A stretch of 17,088 bases of DNA from positions 1 through 17,088 of the forward strand of contig JAJYAH010000056.1 of the NCBI GenBank assembly GCA_021779635.1, written 5' to 3'. Of the stretch, positions 1-7,864 are shown piece after piece (position 1 is the first letter of the stretch; each line of letters begins with the position of its first letter). Below the pieces are notes generated by a model, which saw only the letters and a list, made by a program, of their open reading frames with translations, ran no database searches and was not told the origin of the DNA. Source of the stretch: Pseudomonadota bacterium. GTDB taxonomy: Bacteria; Pseudomonadota; Alphaproteobacteria; Rhizobiales; Xanthobacteraceae. Made by a program: the position numbers and the translations under genes.

Positions 1-530
1 CAGCGGCGTCACCACCAGCATCGGGATCATCTGAAGCTTTTCAAAGCCGTCGGCCCAGATGCCGATAATGAAGCCGAACAGGCTGAAGGTCACCGCGGTC
101 AGGACCAGAAAGGTAAGCATCCACCACGGATGATGAATCTGCAGCGGCACGAACAGTCCGGCGGTGGCGAGAATAATCAAGCCGAGGATAATCGATTTGG
201 TCGCCGCGGCGCCGACATAGCCGAGCACGATCTCGAAATAGGAGATCGGCGCCGACAGCAATTCGTAGATCGTGCCGACGAATTTCGGAAAGTAGATGCC
301 GAACGAGGCATTGGCGATACTCTGTGTCAGCACCGACAGCATCACCAGTCCCGGCACGATGAATGTGCCGTAGCTGACGCCCTCGACCTGGGTGATCCGC
401 GAGCCGATCGCGGCACCGAACACCACGAAATACAGCGAGGTCGAAACCACCGGCGAAACGATGCTTTGCAACAGCGTACGCCAGGTTCGCGCCATCTCGA
501 ACAGATAGATCGCACGGACAGCCCTGAAAT

Positions 531-534
<4 letters not shown>
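1..534 (-). CDS. ABC-2 type transporter permease (partial, C-terminal part outside window)
   Basis: This is the membrane subunit of an ABC-2 type exporter of unknown substrate, which would act in the inner membrane with the ATPase encoded just upstream. The frame is open from ATG at 534 to the left edge (178 codons seen, no stop), so the C-terminus is missing. Hydrophobic segments lie near residues 22-45, 55-72, 102-130 and 138-160. The stretch around residues 82-104 ([17 protein letters not shown]) followed by EIVLGYV is typical of the YadH/NodJ-like ABC-2 permease family. Its start codon overlaps the ATPase stop as ATGA (534-531), which suggests translational coupling and one operon. Family assignment is secure. 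The substrate cannot be read from the sequence; drugs, polysaccharide or lipid are all possible. Confidence 0.9.
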
Positions 535-1454
<920 letters not shown>

Positions 1455-1569
1455 ACCGGGATCGGCGGGAAATCGGCAAATGGCAGCAGGGATGCCAGCG
1501 CCAGAGGGGAGGGTGCGCTGCACAGATAGGGACTTGAAGCTGTATTCGCAATCGGCCCGCAAAAGCCGC

Positions 1570-2256
1570 TTATCTTTTTTTCGCCTTTTTCTTTGCGGCC
1601 CCCGGCGCGGCTTTCGCGGCAGGCTGCTCGCTCTGCTCGGGGAGCTTGGCGATGGTGACGATCTGGATCTGCAGATTGGCCGGCGAGGTCGGGTGTGCCT
1701 GATCGACGAACTGCTCCTCTCCGAGGCCGAGCGACTGAACGCGTTTCGAGGAAATCTTGAAGGTGTTGACCAGCGAGTCGCGGATTGCATCCGCGCGGCG
1801 CTGGCTCAGCATCGCATTGGCCTCGCGCCTGCCGTCCGAGCTCGTATGCCCGACGACGAGAAAGCTGTAGGACAAAAGGTTCACCTGAACCATTGCGTCG
1901 GCGATGCGCCCGACGGTCTCGTAGGACGAGGGCCGCACCACGGGCGTATCGCTGTCGAAGTCGATGCTGACGGTGAAGGTCGGCAGGTTCTTCAGTTCGG
2001 GCACGATCAGCGGGCGCTTCGACGGCTCCGGCTCGTTCTTGCCGCGCATCTTCGACCGGTCGCTGATCTTCTGCTTGAGCGCCGCGGTGTCAGGCTGGAA
2101 ATCGGTCGCGCCGTCGAAATTCTTCAGCGCATTGACGATGTCGTCGCGCGCCGGAGCAGCCTGGCCGTGCGACGGGAGGAGGGACACTGACAGAATGGCA
2201 ACAACTGTCACCGCAAGGCCAATGCAGCGTGGGCCATGCTTTGCCGGCCGCATCAT
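1570..2256 (-). CDS. OmpA-family (peptidoglycan-binding) envelope protein
   Basis: This 228-aa exported protein has a C-terminal OmpA-like domain, which in this family binds peptidoglycan from the periplasmic side. A signal peptide spans about residues 1-34 (basic start, hydrophobic core 11-27, then GQAAPA). A low-complexity linker (about 35-90) precedes the OmpA-like domain at about 93-200. The hallmark helix motif is visible at 136-164 (GHTSSDG, then N, LSQRRA). The tail is rich in Ala and Lys and ends KKKAKKR. No beta-barrel domain is present, so it is more like a periplasmic or lipoprotein-less OmpA-domain protein than a porin. ATG at 2256 is chosen because it overlaps the stop of the upstream gene as ATGA and immediately precedes the signal peptide. 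It is probably co-transcribed with the cysteine-rich gene at 2253-2666. Confidence 0.85.
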   Translation of the reverse strand: MMRPAKHGPRCIGLAVTVVAILSVSLLPSHGQAAPARDDIVNALKNFDGATDFQPDTAALKQKISDRSKMRGKNEPEPSKRPLIVPELKNLPTFTVSIDFDSDTPVVRPSSYETVGRIADAMVQVNLLSYSFLVVGHTSSDGRREANAMLSQRRADAIRDSLVNTFKISSKRVQSLGLGEEQFVDQAHPTSPANLQIQIVTIAKLPEQSEQPAAKAAPGAAKKKAKKR

Positions 2257-2666
2257 CGGTACCCCGCATCGCCGATGGCCAGGTCGCATCTGGCGCTGAC
2301 CTTGGGCGTCGCCAACAGGCATTCCAGTGATTTGCTGGCTTCCTTGGCCTTGCCGTGGCACTTCTTGACGATCTCGTATTCGCACTGCTTGGCGACATTG
2401 GCACGCGCCGCAATACGTTTCTGGATCGCATCGAACGCCCTGGGATAGTTGGCCTTGCATTCCGCCGACATAACGTCCTGATTGCGATAAAGGCAGTCTT
2501 TCAGACGATTGGTGTCGAAATTGACGCCGCGGCAAGTGTCATCGATATCCTTGGCGCAACTCTTGCCCAATAGGGCTGCTGCATCACCAAAACTCATCGT
2601 TTCCGCCGCCGCCAGCGACGGCGCGACGAGTGCCAGAATGAGCAAGATGGATCGACCTTTGATCAT
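2253..2666 (-). CDS. secreted cysteine-rich repeat protein
   Basis: This 137-aa protein is predicted to be exported: it begins MIKGRS followed by a hydrophobic core and a likely cleavage after LAAA (about residue 21). The mature part holds two imperfect copies of a cysteine-spaced motif: C-AKDIDDT-C ... RLKDCL ... C, and C-EYEIVKK-C ... SLECL ... C. The spacing resembles the cysteine-rich repeat family Pfam names Cys_rich_FGFR1 (PF00839), recognised here from memory of the pattern. Eight cysteines in total could form disulfides in the periplasm. The molecular function of such bacterial proteins is not established. ATG 2666 is preferred over an upstream TTG at 2702 because it leads directly into the signal peptide. 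Its stop overlaps the OmpA-domain start, so the two are probably made together. Confidence 0.8.
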   Translation of the reverse strand: MIKGRSILLILALVAPSLAAAETMSFGDAAALLGKSCAKDIDDTCRGVNFDTNRLKDCLYRNQDVMSAECKANYPRAFDAIQKRIAARANVAKQCEYEIVKKCHGKAKEASKSLECLLATPKVSARCDLAIGDAGYR

Positions 2667-2977
2667 GGGTTCATCTGATCCGATGAAGTTGTGGATGGTC
2701 AAGGCCTACGACGGTTCGCAAACAGAATCGTGGGCCACGACCGCTCCGGGAAAAGTACGCCCGCCCGACGAAATTATCGACCGCCTTTTTCGCCCGTCCG
2801 AACCCGATCGGGCCGGTTGGCGGCCTCTTTACGATGATATGACGCAAAGTCATTGCGCTTACTCGTACCGTTACCAGGAAGCGCCAATTACCGGCCCGCG
2901 GAATTTTTTCGGCGATTGCCTGGGGCGTTAAAATATGTTGCGTGGCGTTGAGGAAACAAAAAGAAGGATAAAAAACC
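2667..2977. promoter_or_regulatory. divergent intergenic region between the cysteine-rich gene and the binding-protein gene
   Basis: This 311-base gap has no convincing gene and should hold promoters for both divergent transcripts. On the plus strand a TAAAAT element (2929-2934) could be a -10 box for the binding-protein gene, but no clear -35 is seen at the right distance. A small dyad, ATGAC-N5-GTCAT (2839-2853), overlaps a second one, GCAA-N5-TTGC (2844-2856), and is a possible operator. Open frames across the gap have no recognisable protein character. Confidence 0.35.
2962..2968 (+). promoter_or_regulatory. ribosome binding site that decides a TTG start
   Basis: AGAAGGA lies 9 bases upstream of TTG at 2978. 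No ATG or GTG in the frame sits before the signal peptide, so this site is the main support for the TTG start of the binding protein. Confidence 0.75.
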
Positions 2978-4171
2978 TTGCCAACCCCCAGCAAACTTCT
3001 GGCCGGATCGCTGGTCGCCGCAGCGCTGCTTTTGATGCCGGTCGCCGATGGCGGCGCGGCCGAGACCACCATCAAGATCGGAAATACCGCGCCTTACAGC
3101 GGACCGGCCTCCGCCTATGGCACAATCGCGCGTGCCGAGGCCGCCTACTTTCAGATGCTGAACGACCAGGGCGGCATCAACGGGCGCAAGGTCGATTTCC
3201 TGACCCTGGATGACGCCTATTCGCCGGCCAAGACCGTCGAACAGACCCGCAAGCTGGTGGAGCAGGATGAAGTGCTGGCGATGTTCAGCGCGGTCGGTAC
3301 CGCGCCCAACATCTCCGTTCAGAAATATCTCAACGCCAAGCGCATCCCGCAGCTTTTCGTGTCAACGGGAGCGACGCGGTGGAACGACCCCGAACATTTC
3401 CCGTGGACGGTCGGTTTCAATCCGACCTATGAACAGGAGGGCCGTCTCTATGCACAGTTCATCCTGCAAACCAAACCGGACGCCAAAATCGCGGTCATTG
3501 CGCCCAACGAGGACGCCGGGAAGGACTACGTCAGGGGGTTCAAGGCGGGATTGGGCGAGCATGTCGACCAGCTCGTTTCGGAAACCACCTATCTGACGTC
3601 CGATCCGACCATCGATTCCCAGATGGTCACGATGCGGGAGTCCGGCGCCGACGTTTTCTTCGCGGAAGCGACGCCCAGATTTGCCGCCCAAGCCATCAAA
3701 AAAGCCGCCAGCATGGGCTGGAAACCGCTGATCATCCTGCCCGCGGTTTCCAATTCCTTCTCTGCCGTGCTCGAACCGGCAGGGCTGGAAAATACCGTCG
3801 GCGTGGTCACCGGGCTTTATCTGAAGGATCCGAACGACGCGCGCTGGGCCAACGATCCCGCCCTGAAAGACTGGCTGGCCTGGATGAAGAAATACCAGCC
3901 CAACGCCAGCACCGGCGATCTATACAATGTCCAGGGCTATACGGCCGCGCAAACCATGGCCAGGGTCCTGGAAAACTGCAAAGACGATCTCAGCCGCGAG
4001 AACATCATGAAGCAGGCGACGTCGCTGGACGGTCTCGCGCTGCCGATGCTGCTTCCCGGGATAAAAATATATACCGACCCACACAACTTCACCCCGATCC
4101 GGCAAATCCAGATGGCGCGGTTCGACGGAAAATCGTGGGTGTTGTTCGGCGATGTCCTGGGCGGGAAATAG
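2978..4171 (+). CDS. ABC transporter substrate-binding protein, LivK / Peripla_BP_6 type
   Basis: This 397-aa periplasmic binding protein belongs to the branched-chain amino acid (type I) family, which also takes up amides, urea and aromatic acids. It starts with a signal peptide (hydrophobic residues 7-22, likely cleavage after GGAA at about 28). The mature N-terminus TIKIGNTAPYSGP (31-43) is typical of the family, as are QGGINGRK, the DDAYSPAKTVE loop and the LFVSTGAT segment of the first lobe. The start is TTG at 2978, supported by AGAAGGA nine bases upstream. No permease (LivH/LivM) or ATPase (LivF/LivG) gene is adjacent, so it is an orphan receptor that presumably uses transporter subunits encoded elsewhere. 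It converges on uvrD with a 12-base gap. The ligand is not predictable here. Confidence 0.92.
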   Translation: MPTPSKLLAGSLVAAALLLMPVADGGAAETTIKIGNTAPYSGPASAYGTIARAEAAYFQMLNDQGGINGRKVDFLTLDDAYSPAKTVEQTRKLVEQDEVLAMFSAVGTAPNISVQKYLNAKRIPQLFVSTGATRWNDPEHFPWTVGFNPTYEQEGRLYAQFILQTKPDAKIAVIAPNEDAGKDYVRGFKAGLGEHVDQLVSETTYLTSDPTIDSQMVTMRESGADVFFAEATPRFAAQAIKKAASMGWKPLIILPAVSNSFSAVLEPAGLENTVGVVTGLYLKDPNDARWANDPALKDWLAWMKKYQPNASTGDLYNVQGYTAAQTMARVLENCKDDLSRENIMKQATSLDGLALPMLLPGIKIYTDPHNFTPIRQIQMARFDGKSWVLFGDVLGGK

Positions 4172-4183
4172 AAGAGCTCACGC

Positions 4184-6790
4184 TCACACCCGCTCCACAA
4201 AACTATCGACCACCTTCTTCTCGCCGGCTTTCTCGAAGGCGATGGTGAGCTTGTTGCCGTCGATCTTCACCACCTCGCCGTAGCCGAATTTCTGGTGAAA
4301 GACGCGATCGCCGAGCGAGAACTCCGAGGTGGTGCCGGTGGATTTCGCGACCAGCTCGCCCTCGATGGTCATGGGGGCGCGCTTGTTGCGGGAAAAGCCG
4401 TCGCTCCTGGTAGAAAACGGCGACTGGCTTTCGTTAAAGCCGCCGCCGGCCTGTCCATTGCGGCCGCTTTGGCCGCGCGCGCGGTTGGCCTGGGCGCGCT
4501 GCCAGCCCGGCGTCGAATAGCTGGAGCCGAACGATTCCACATTGTCGAAGCGCGAGGGGCCGTAGCCGCTACTGCCGCCCCAGCCCGAGCCGCCCTTGGA
4601 TTCGGTGATCTCGACATTCGGCGCCGGCAATTCGTCGAGGAAGCGCGACGGTATCGTGGTCGACCAGGTGCCGTGAATCCGCCGGTTGGTGGCGAAGTAA
4701 AGCTTGGCGCGGCGGCGGGCGCGGGTCAGCCCGACATGGGCGAGGCGGCGCTCTTCCTCGAGTCCGGCGCGGCCCTGTTCGTCCAGGGTGCGCTGGCTCG
4801 GAAACAGACCCTCCTCCCAGCCGGGCAGGAACACATTGTCGAATTCGAGTCCCTTGGCCGAGTGCAGCGTCATCAGCGACACCGCATCGTCCTCGGCGCC
4901 GCCGTCGCGGTCCATCACCAGCGAGATGTGTTCGAGAAAGCCCTGCAGATTCTCGAATTCCTCCATCGAGCGCACCAGTTCCTTGAGGTTCTCAAGGCGC
5001 CCGGCGGCGTCGGCGGAACGATCCTTCTGCCACATCTCGGTATAACCGCTCTCGTCGAGCACGATTTCGGCCAGTTCGGTATGTGACATCACCTCGCGCT
5101 GCGCGCGCCAGCGATCGAAATTGACGATGAGGTCGCGCAGCGATCCGCGCGCCTTCGGTTTCAGTTCATCGGTTTCGACAACGGCGCGGGCGGCCTCGGA
5201 CAGCGGAATGCGGCGCTTGCGGGCATGGTCGTGCAGCATCTGCACGGTGGCATCGCCGAGACCGCGCTTGGGCACATTGACGATGCGTTCGAAGGCGAGA
5301 TCGTCGGCCGGCGAATTGATCACGCGCAGATACGCCAGCGCGTCGCGGATTTCGGCGCGCTCGTAGAATCGCGGGCCGCCGATCACCCGATAGGACAGGC
5401 CGAGGGTGACAAAGCGGTCTTCGAATTCGCGCATCTGGAACGAGGCTCGCACCAGGATCGCGATGTCGTTGAGCCTGTGGCCGGCGCGCTGCAGCTCCTC
5501 GATCTCCTCGCCGATGGCGCGCGCTTCCTCCTCGGAATCCCAGGCGCCGGTGACGGTGACCTTTTCGCCGTCGACGTCTTCGGTGCGCAGCGTTTTGCCG
5601 AGCCGGCCTTCATTATGCGCGATCAGATGCGATGCCGCGGCCAGGATATGGCCGGTGGAGCGGTAGTTGCGCTCCAGCCGGATGACTTTCGCGCCGGGGA
5701 AGTCGTGGTCGAAGCGCAGGATGTTGTCGACCTCCGCGCCGCGCCAGCCATAGATCGACTGGTCGTCGTCGCCGACGCAGCAGATGTTCTTGGGAGGCGA
5801 TTGTGCTGTCATTCCCGGATGCGCGATCTTCTCCCTCGCCCCGCTTGCGGGGAGAGGGTCGGGGCGAGGGGGTACAGTCGCTAATGTCGATGACTCGGCT
5901 GCCTCGGCAGCCCCCTCACGCGATGCACTTCGTGCATCGACCTCTCCCCGCAGGCGGGGAGAGGTTAGAGAAGAAGCCGGCGCCTGCGCCAATAGCCGCA
6001 GCCACAGATACTGCGCGACGTTGGTGTCCTGGTATTCGTCGACCAGAATGAATTTGAAGCGGTTCTGGTATTGCCGGAGCACATCGGGATGCTCGCGAAA
6101 CAGCCGGATGTTCTCCAGCAGCAGATCACCGAAGTCGGCGGCGTTGAGGATTTTCAGCCGCTCCTGATAGCTCGCATAGAGCTTGCCGCCCCGGCCGTTG
6201 CCGAACACCGCGGCCTCGCCCGGCGGCACCTGCGCCGGCGTCAATCCGCGATTCTTCCAGCCGTCGATCAGGCCGGCGAGCATGCGCGCCGGCCAGCGCT
6301 TGTCGTCGATGTTGTCGGCCGCCAGAAGCTGCTTCAACAGACGAACCTGATCGTCGACATCGAGCACGGTGAAATTGGATTTCAACTGCACCAGTTCGGC
6401 ATGGGCGCGCAGGATGCGTCCGCCGATCGAATGGAAGGTGCCGAGCCACGGCATGCCTTCGACGGCCTGGCCAAGCATGTGGCCGAGACGAAGTTTCATC
6501 TCGCGCGCGGCCTTGTTGGTGAAGGTCACCGACAGGATCTCGCCCGGACGGGCGCGGCCCATGCTGAGGATGTGGGCGATGCGCGAGGTCAGCACCCGGG
6601 TTTTGCCGGTGCCGGCGCCCGCCAGCACCAGCACGGGTCCGTCCAGCGTTTCCACCGCCTCGCGCTGCTCGGCATTGAGCCCGGCGAGATATTGCGGGGT
6701 CGCGGCCGCCCGCGCGCGCGCGGCAATGCCACCGGCCGCGGGCTGATGGTCGGGAACGCCGTGATGGGGCAGCTTGTTCGGCTCGGTCAT
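4184..6790 (-). CDS. uvrD: UvrD/PcrA-type ATP-dependent DNA helicase with a repeat-derived insertion
   Basis: This 868-aa SF1A 3'-5' helicase acts in the cytoplasm in nucleotide excision and mismatch repair and in clearing replication forks. Motifs in order: Walker A AGAGTGKT (57-64), TFTNKAA motif Ia (89-95), DEYQDT motif II (251-256), VGDDDQSIYGWRG motif III (339-351), TLHSAKGLEFDNVF motif V, and HVGLTRARR motif VI. A Gly/Ser-rich linker leads to a C-terminal Tudor-like segment (FSLGDRVFHQKFGYGEVVKI) seen in PcrA/UvrD. Residues 272-333, between motifs II and III, have no counterpart in standard UvrD; they are encoded by palindromic repeat DNA (5792-5977), and the frame stays open. Apart from that the protein has family length. 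ATG 6790 has GGAAG about ten bases upstream. It is monocistronic and convergent with the upstream-lying binding-protein gene. Confidence 0.95.
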   Translation of the reverse strand: MTEPNKLPHHGVPDHQPAAGGIAARARAAATPQYLAGLNAEQREAVETLDGPVLVLAGAGTGKTRVLTSRIAHILSMGRARPGEILSVTFTNKAAREMKLRLGHMLGQAVEGMPWLGTFHSIGGRILRAHAELVQLKSNFTVLDVDDQVRLLKQLLAADNIDDKRWPARMLAGLIDGWKNRGLTPAQVPPGEAAVFGNGRGGKLYASYQERLKILNAADFGDLLLENIRLFREHPDVLRQYQNRFKFILVDEYQDTNVAQYLWLRLLAQAPASSLTSPRLRGEVDARSASREGAAEAAESSTLATVPPRPDPLPASGAREKIAHPGMTAQSPPKNICCVGDDDQSIYGWRGAEVDNILRFDHDFPGAKVIRLERNYRSTGHILAAASHLIAHNEGRLGKTLRTEDVDGEKVTVTGAWDSEEEARAIGEEIEELQRAGHRLNDIAILVRASFQMREFEDRFVTLGLSYRVIGGPRFYERAEIRDALAYLRVINSPADDLAFERIVNVPKRGLGDATVQMLHDHARKRRIPLSEAARAVVETDELKPKARGSLRDLIVNFDRWRAQREVMSHTELAEIVLDESGYTEMWQKDRSADAAGRLENLKELVRSMEEFENLQGFLEHISLVMDRDGGAEDDAVSLMTLHSAKGLEFDNVFLPGWEEGLFPSQRTLDEQGRAGLEEERRLAHVGLTRARRRAKLYFATNRRIHGTWSTTIPSRFLDELPAPNVEITESKGGSGWGGSSGYGPSRFDNVESFGSSYSTPGWQRAQANRARGQSGRNGQAGGGFNESQSPFSTRSDGFSRNKRAPMTIEGELVAKSTGTTSEFSLGDRVFHQKFGYGEVVKIDGNKLTIAFEKAGEKKVVDSFVERV
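5792..5977 (-). repeat. in-frame palindromic repeat insertion inside uvrD
   Basis: These 186 bases (62 codons) interrupt the usual junction between the helix after motif II (LLAQAP) and motif III (KNICCVGDDDQ). The DNA is dominated by hairpins: perfect 11-bp arms 5941-5951/5954-5964 with a 2-base loop; 8-bp arms 5921-5928/5932-5939; 7-bp arms 5897-5903/5906-5912; an enclosing stem 5866-5872/5911-5917; and 11-bp arms 5833-5843/5860-5870. The architecture matches a GC-rich interspersed repeat I know from Bradyrhizobium-type genomes. The conserved TCTCCCCGC...GCGGGGAGA ends flank variable inner hairpins. The edges given are where the helicase similarity resumes, so the exact transposed unit may be shorter (about 5831-5968). 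The translated peptide (rich in Ser, Arg, Ala, Pro) is probably a disordered surface loop. Confidence 0.85.
5941..5964. repeat. perfect palindrome, terminal hairpin of the uvrD insertion
   Basis: CCTCTCCCCGC and GCGGGGAGAGG form perfect 11-bp inverted arms around a 2-base centre. A one-mismatch relative (CCCTCGCCCCGC / GCGGGGAGAGGG) lies at the other end of the insertion at 5833-5858. This pair of like ends defines the repeat unit. Confidence 0.85.
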
Positions 6791-7082
6791 GCGAATCGTC
6801 TTCCGCCCACGATGGCACCGCGGGGCCGTGAAGGGGAGCCTTCATAGCAGGATTGCAGGCCATATAGGGCTTTGGCCGGAGATTTGACAGGAGTTATCCA
6901 GCGGCTCCCGATACGCCAATTTTGACCTTCAGCCGCCATTTGTTCCTCTGGAAGCGGCTTTTTTTGCGATTTCGCTAACAGGAACCGCCCGGAACCTTTG
7001 TTCCGAGGCCGGATTATTTCTGCAGTCGCGCGCACCATCTCCGGTCGCGCAGGTATGAAGCAGAAGTCATAGAGGTAATGTC
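6791..7082. promoter_or_regulatory. divergent promoter region of uvrD and the DUF1328 gene
   Basis: No gene is supported here. A minus-strand frame through this stretch (6787-7038) overlaps the uvrD start and has no protein-like features. The plus strand has two GGAAC boxes (6981-6985 and 6991-6995), the second forming a dyad GGAAC-CTTT-GTTCC (6991-7004). GGAAC is the -35 element of EcfG-type stress sigma factors in alphaproteobacteria. However, a GTT -10 box at the expected 16-17 base spacing is not present, so this is only a suggestion. Confidence 0.3.
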
Positions 7083-7256
7083 ATGTTGAGCTGGGTCGTT
7101 ACTTTTTTGGTCGTTGCGCTGATTGCCGGCATTTTGGGCTTCGGCGGTATCGCCGGAGCGTCGATCGAAATCGCCAAGACCATCTTCTCTATCGCCGTCA
7201 TCCTGTTCCTGATCTCTGCCGTGGTCAGCCTGGCGCGCGGGCGCACCCGCGTCTGA
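7083..7256 (+). CDS. DUF1328 family small membrane protein
   Basis: This 57-aa protein begins [20 protein letters not shown] and contains the [14 protein letters not shown] segment typical of DUF1328 (YtjA-like) proteins. Two hydrophobic helices are visible, about residues 4-27 and 32-50, followed by a basic tail (ARGRTRV), so it should sit in the inner membrane. The length is normal for the family. The role is not established; relatives are often stress- or envelope-linked. The start has AGAGG (7071-7075) seven bases upstream. It is convergent with the thioesterase gene (9-base gap) and divergent from uvrD. Confidence 0.88.
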   Translation: MLSWVVTFLVVALIAGILGFGGIAGASIEIAKTIFSIAVILFLISAVVSLARGRTRV

Positions 7257-7265
7257 AGCCGGTTG

Positions 7266-7781
7266 CTATCTCGAAGCGGGCATCGCGATCCTTCTGCCGA
7301 TGCCTTCCGGGCGCGCGATCGCCGAGTGGGCGTTCACCAGGGCCTGGATTCGGGCCCGAATATCTGATGGAAACGGCGCGGTCTTTCGCGCCGTCATGTC
7401 GATATGGACGGTCATGTTCTCCGAGGTGGCGGACAACCAGCCCTCGGTGGCGTGGCGCAATTCCTCAAAGGTATGCAGCCGCTTTTCGTCGGCGGCGACC
7501 AGCAGGATCGAAACCTGCACGGGATCGCCGAGATGAATCTCCCTCAAATATCGCACATGGCATTCGGCGGTGAAGGTCGAGCCGTGGCGCTCCTTCATGT
7601 AGCCGGGCCCGATCCCGAGCTTGAGCCATAATTCGTCGATGGCGCGGTCGAACATCACGTTGTAATACGCCATGTTGAGATGGCCGTTGTAGTCGATCCA
7701 TGATGGTTCGATCTGCATCACCGACGACAGAAATAATGCGGGCCGGAACTGCACATCGTCGCCGGCGGCAACACTCGTCAT
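7266..7781 (-). CDS. acyl-CoA thioesterase, hotdog fold (4HBT_2-like)
   Basis: This 171-aa single-domain protein belongs to the hotdog thioesterases, which cleave acyl-CoA or related thioesters in the cytoplasm. The active-site region WIDYNGHLNMAYY (28-40) with D30, G33, H34 and N36, and the downstream FTAECHVRYLREIHLGDPV strand (70-88), are typical of the FadM/YbgC-like branch. The middle part (KRLHTFEELRH) is reminiscent of enzymes annotated as betainyl-CoA or dehydrocarnitine thioesterases, but that specificity is only a guess. ATG 7781 is used, preceded by a poorly spaced GAGG and an upstream GGGG; M22 just before the active-site region is a possible alternative. It is divergent from the FAD oxidase, with 83 bases between starts. 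Confidence 0.82.
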   Translation of the reverse strand: MTSVAAGDDVQFRPALFLSSVMQIEPSWIDYNGHLNMAYYNVMFDRAIDELWLKLGIGPGYMKERHGSTFTAECHVRYLREIHLGDPVQVSILLVAADEKRLHTFEELRHATEGWLSATSENMTVHIDMTARKTAPFPSDIRARIQALVNAHSAIARPEGIGRRIAMPASR

Positions 7782-7851
7782 ACCTCATCCCCGTTGGTTT
7801 CAATCCATGATCCCTTGACCGGTTATATATCCTTTGCAAGGGTTCCCGGCC

Positions 7852-7858
7852 GGGAGGA
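7852..7858 (+). promoter_or_regulatory. ribosome binding site supporting a GTG start
   Basis: GGGAGGA is followed, 6 bases later, by GTG at 7865. It is a near-perfect Shine-Dalgarno and fixes the GTG start of the FAD oxidase. Confidence 0.8.
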
Positions 7859-7864
7859 TATCGC

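Noticed and set aside
1455..1790. N-terminal extension of the ABC ATPase (frame open to 1790)
   Set aside because: The extension overlaps the OmpA-domain gene, is Arg/Ser-rich and lies outside the conserved ATPase; the start at 1454 gives the normal family length.
2509..2931. Plus-strand 140-codon frame across the gap before the binding-protein gene
   Set aside because: Half of it is antisense to the cysteine-rich gene, the rest has no protein family character or ribosome site.
4295..5884. Plus-strand open frames opposite uvrD
   Set aside because: Shadow frames of the helicase gene with no motif or ribosome site.
5821..5970. CRISPR-like repeats
   Set aside because: The repeated blocks are inverted, of unequal spacing and inside a coding frame; there are no direct repeats with uniform spacers.
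6787..7038. Minus-strand 83-codon frame upstream of uvrD
   Set aside because: Overlaps the uvrD start by a few bases and lacks any recognisable feature; more likely the uvrD leader.
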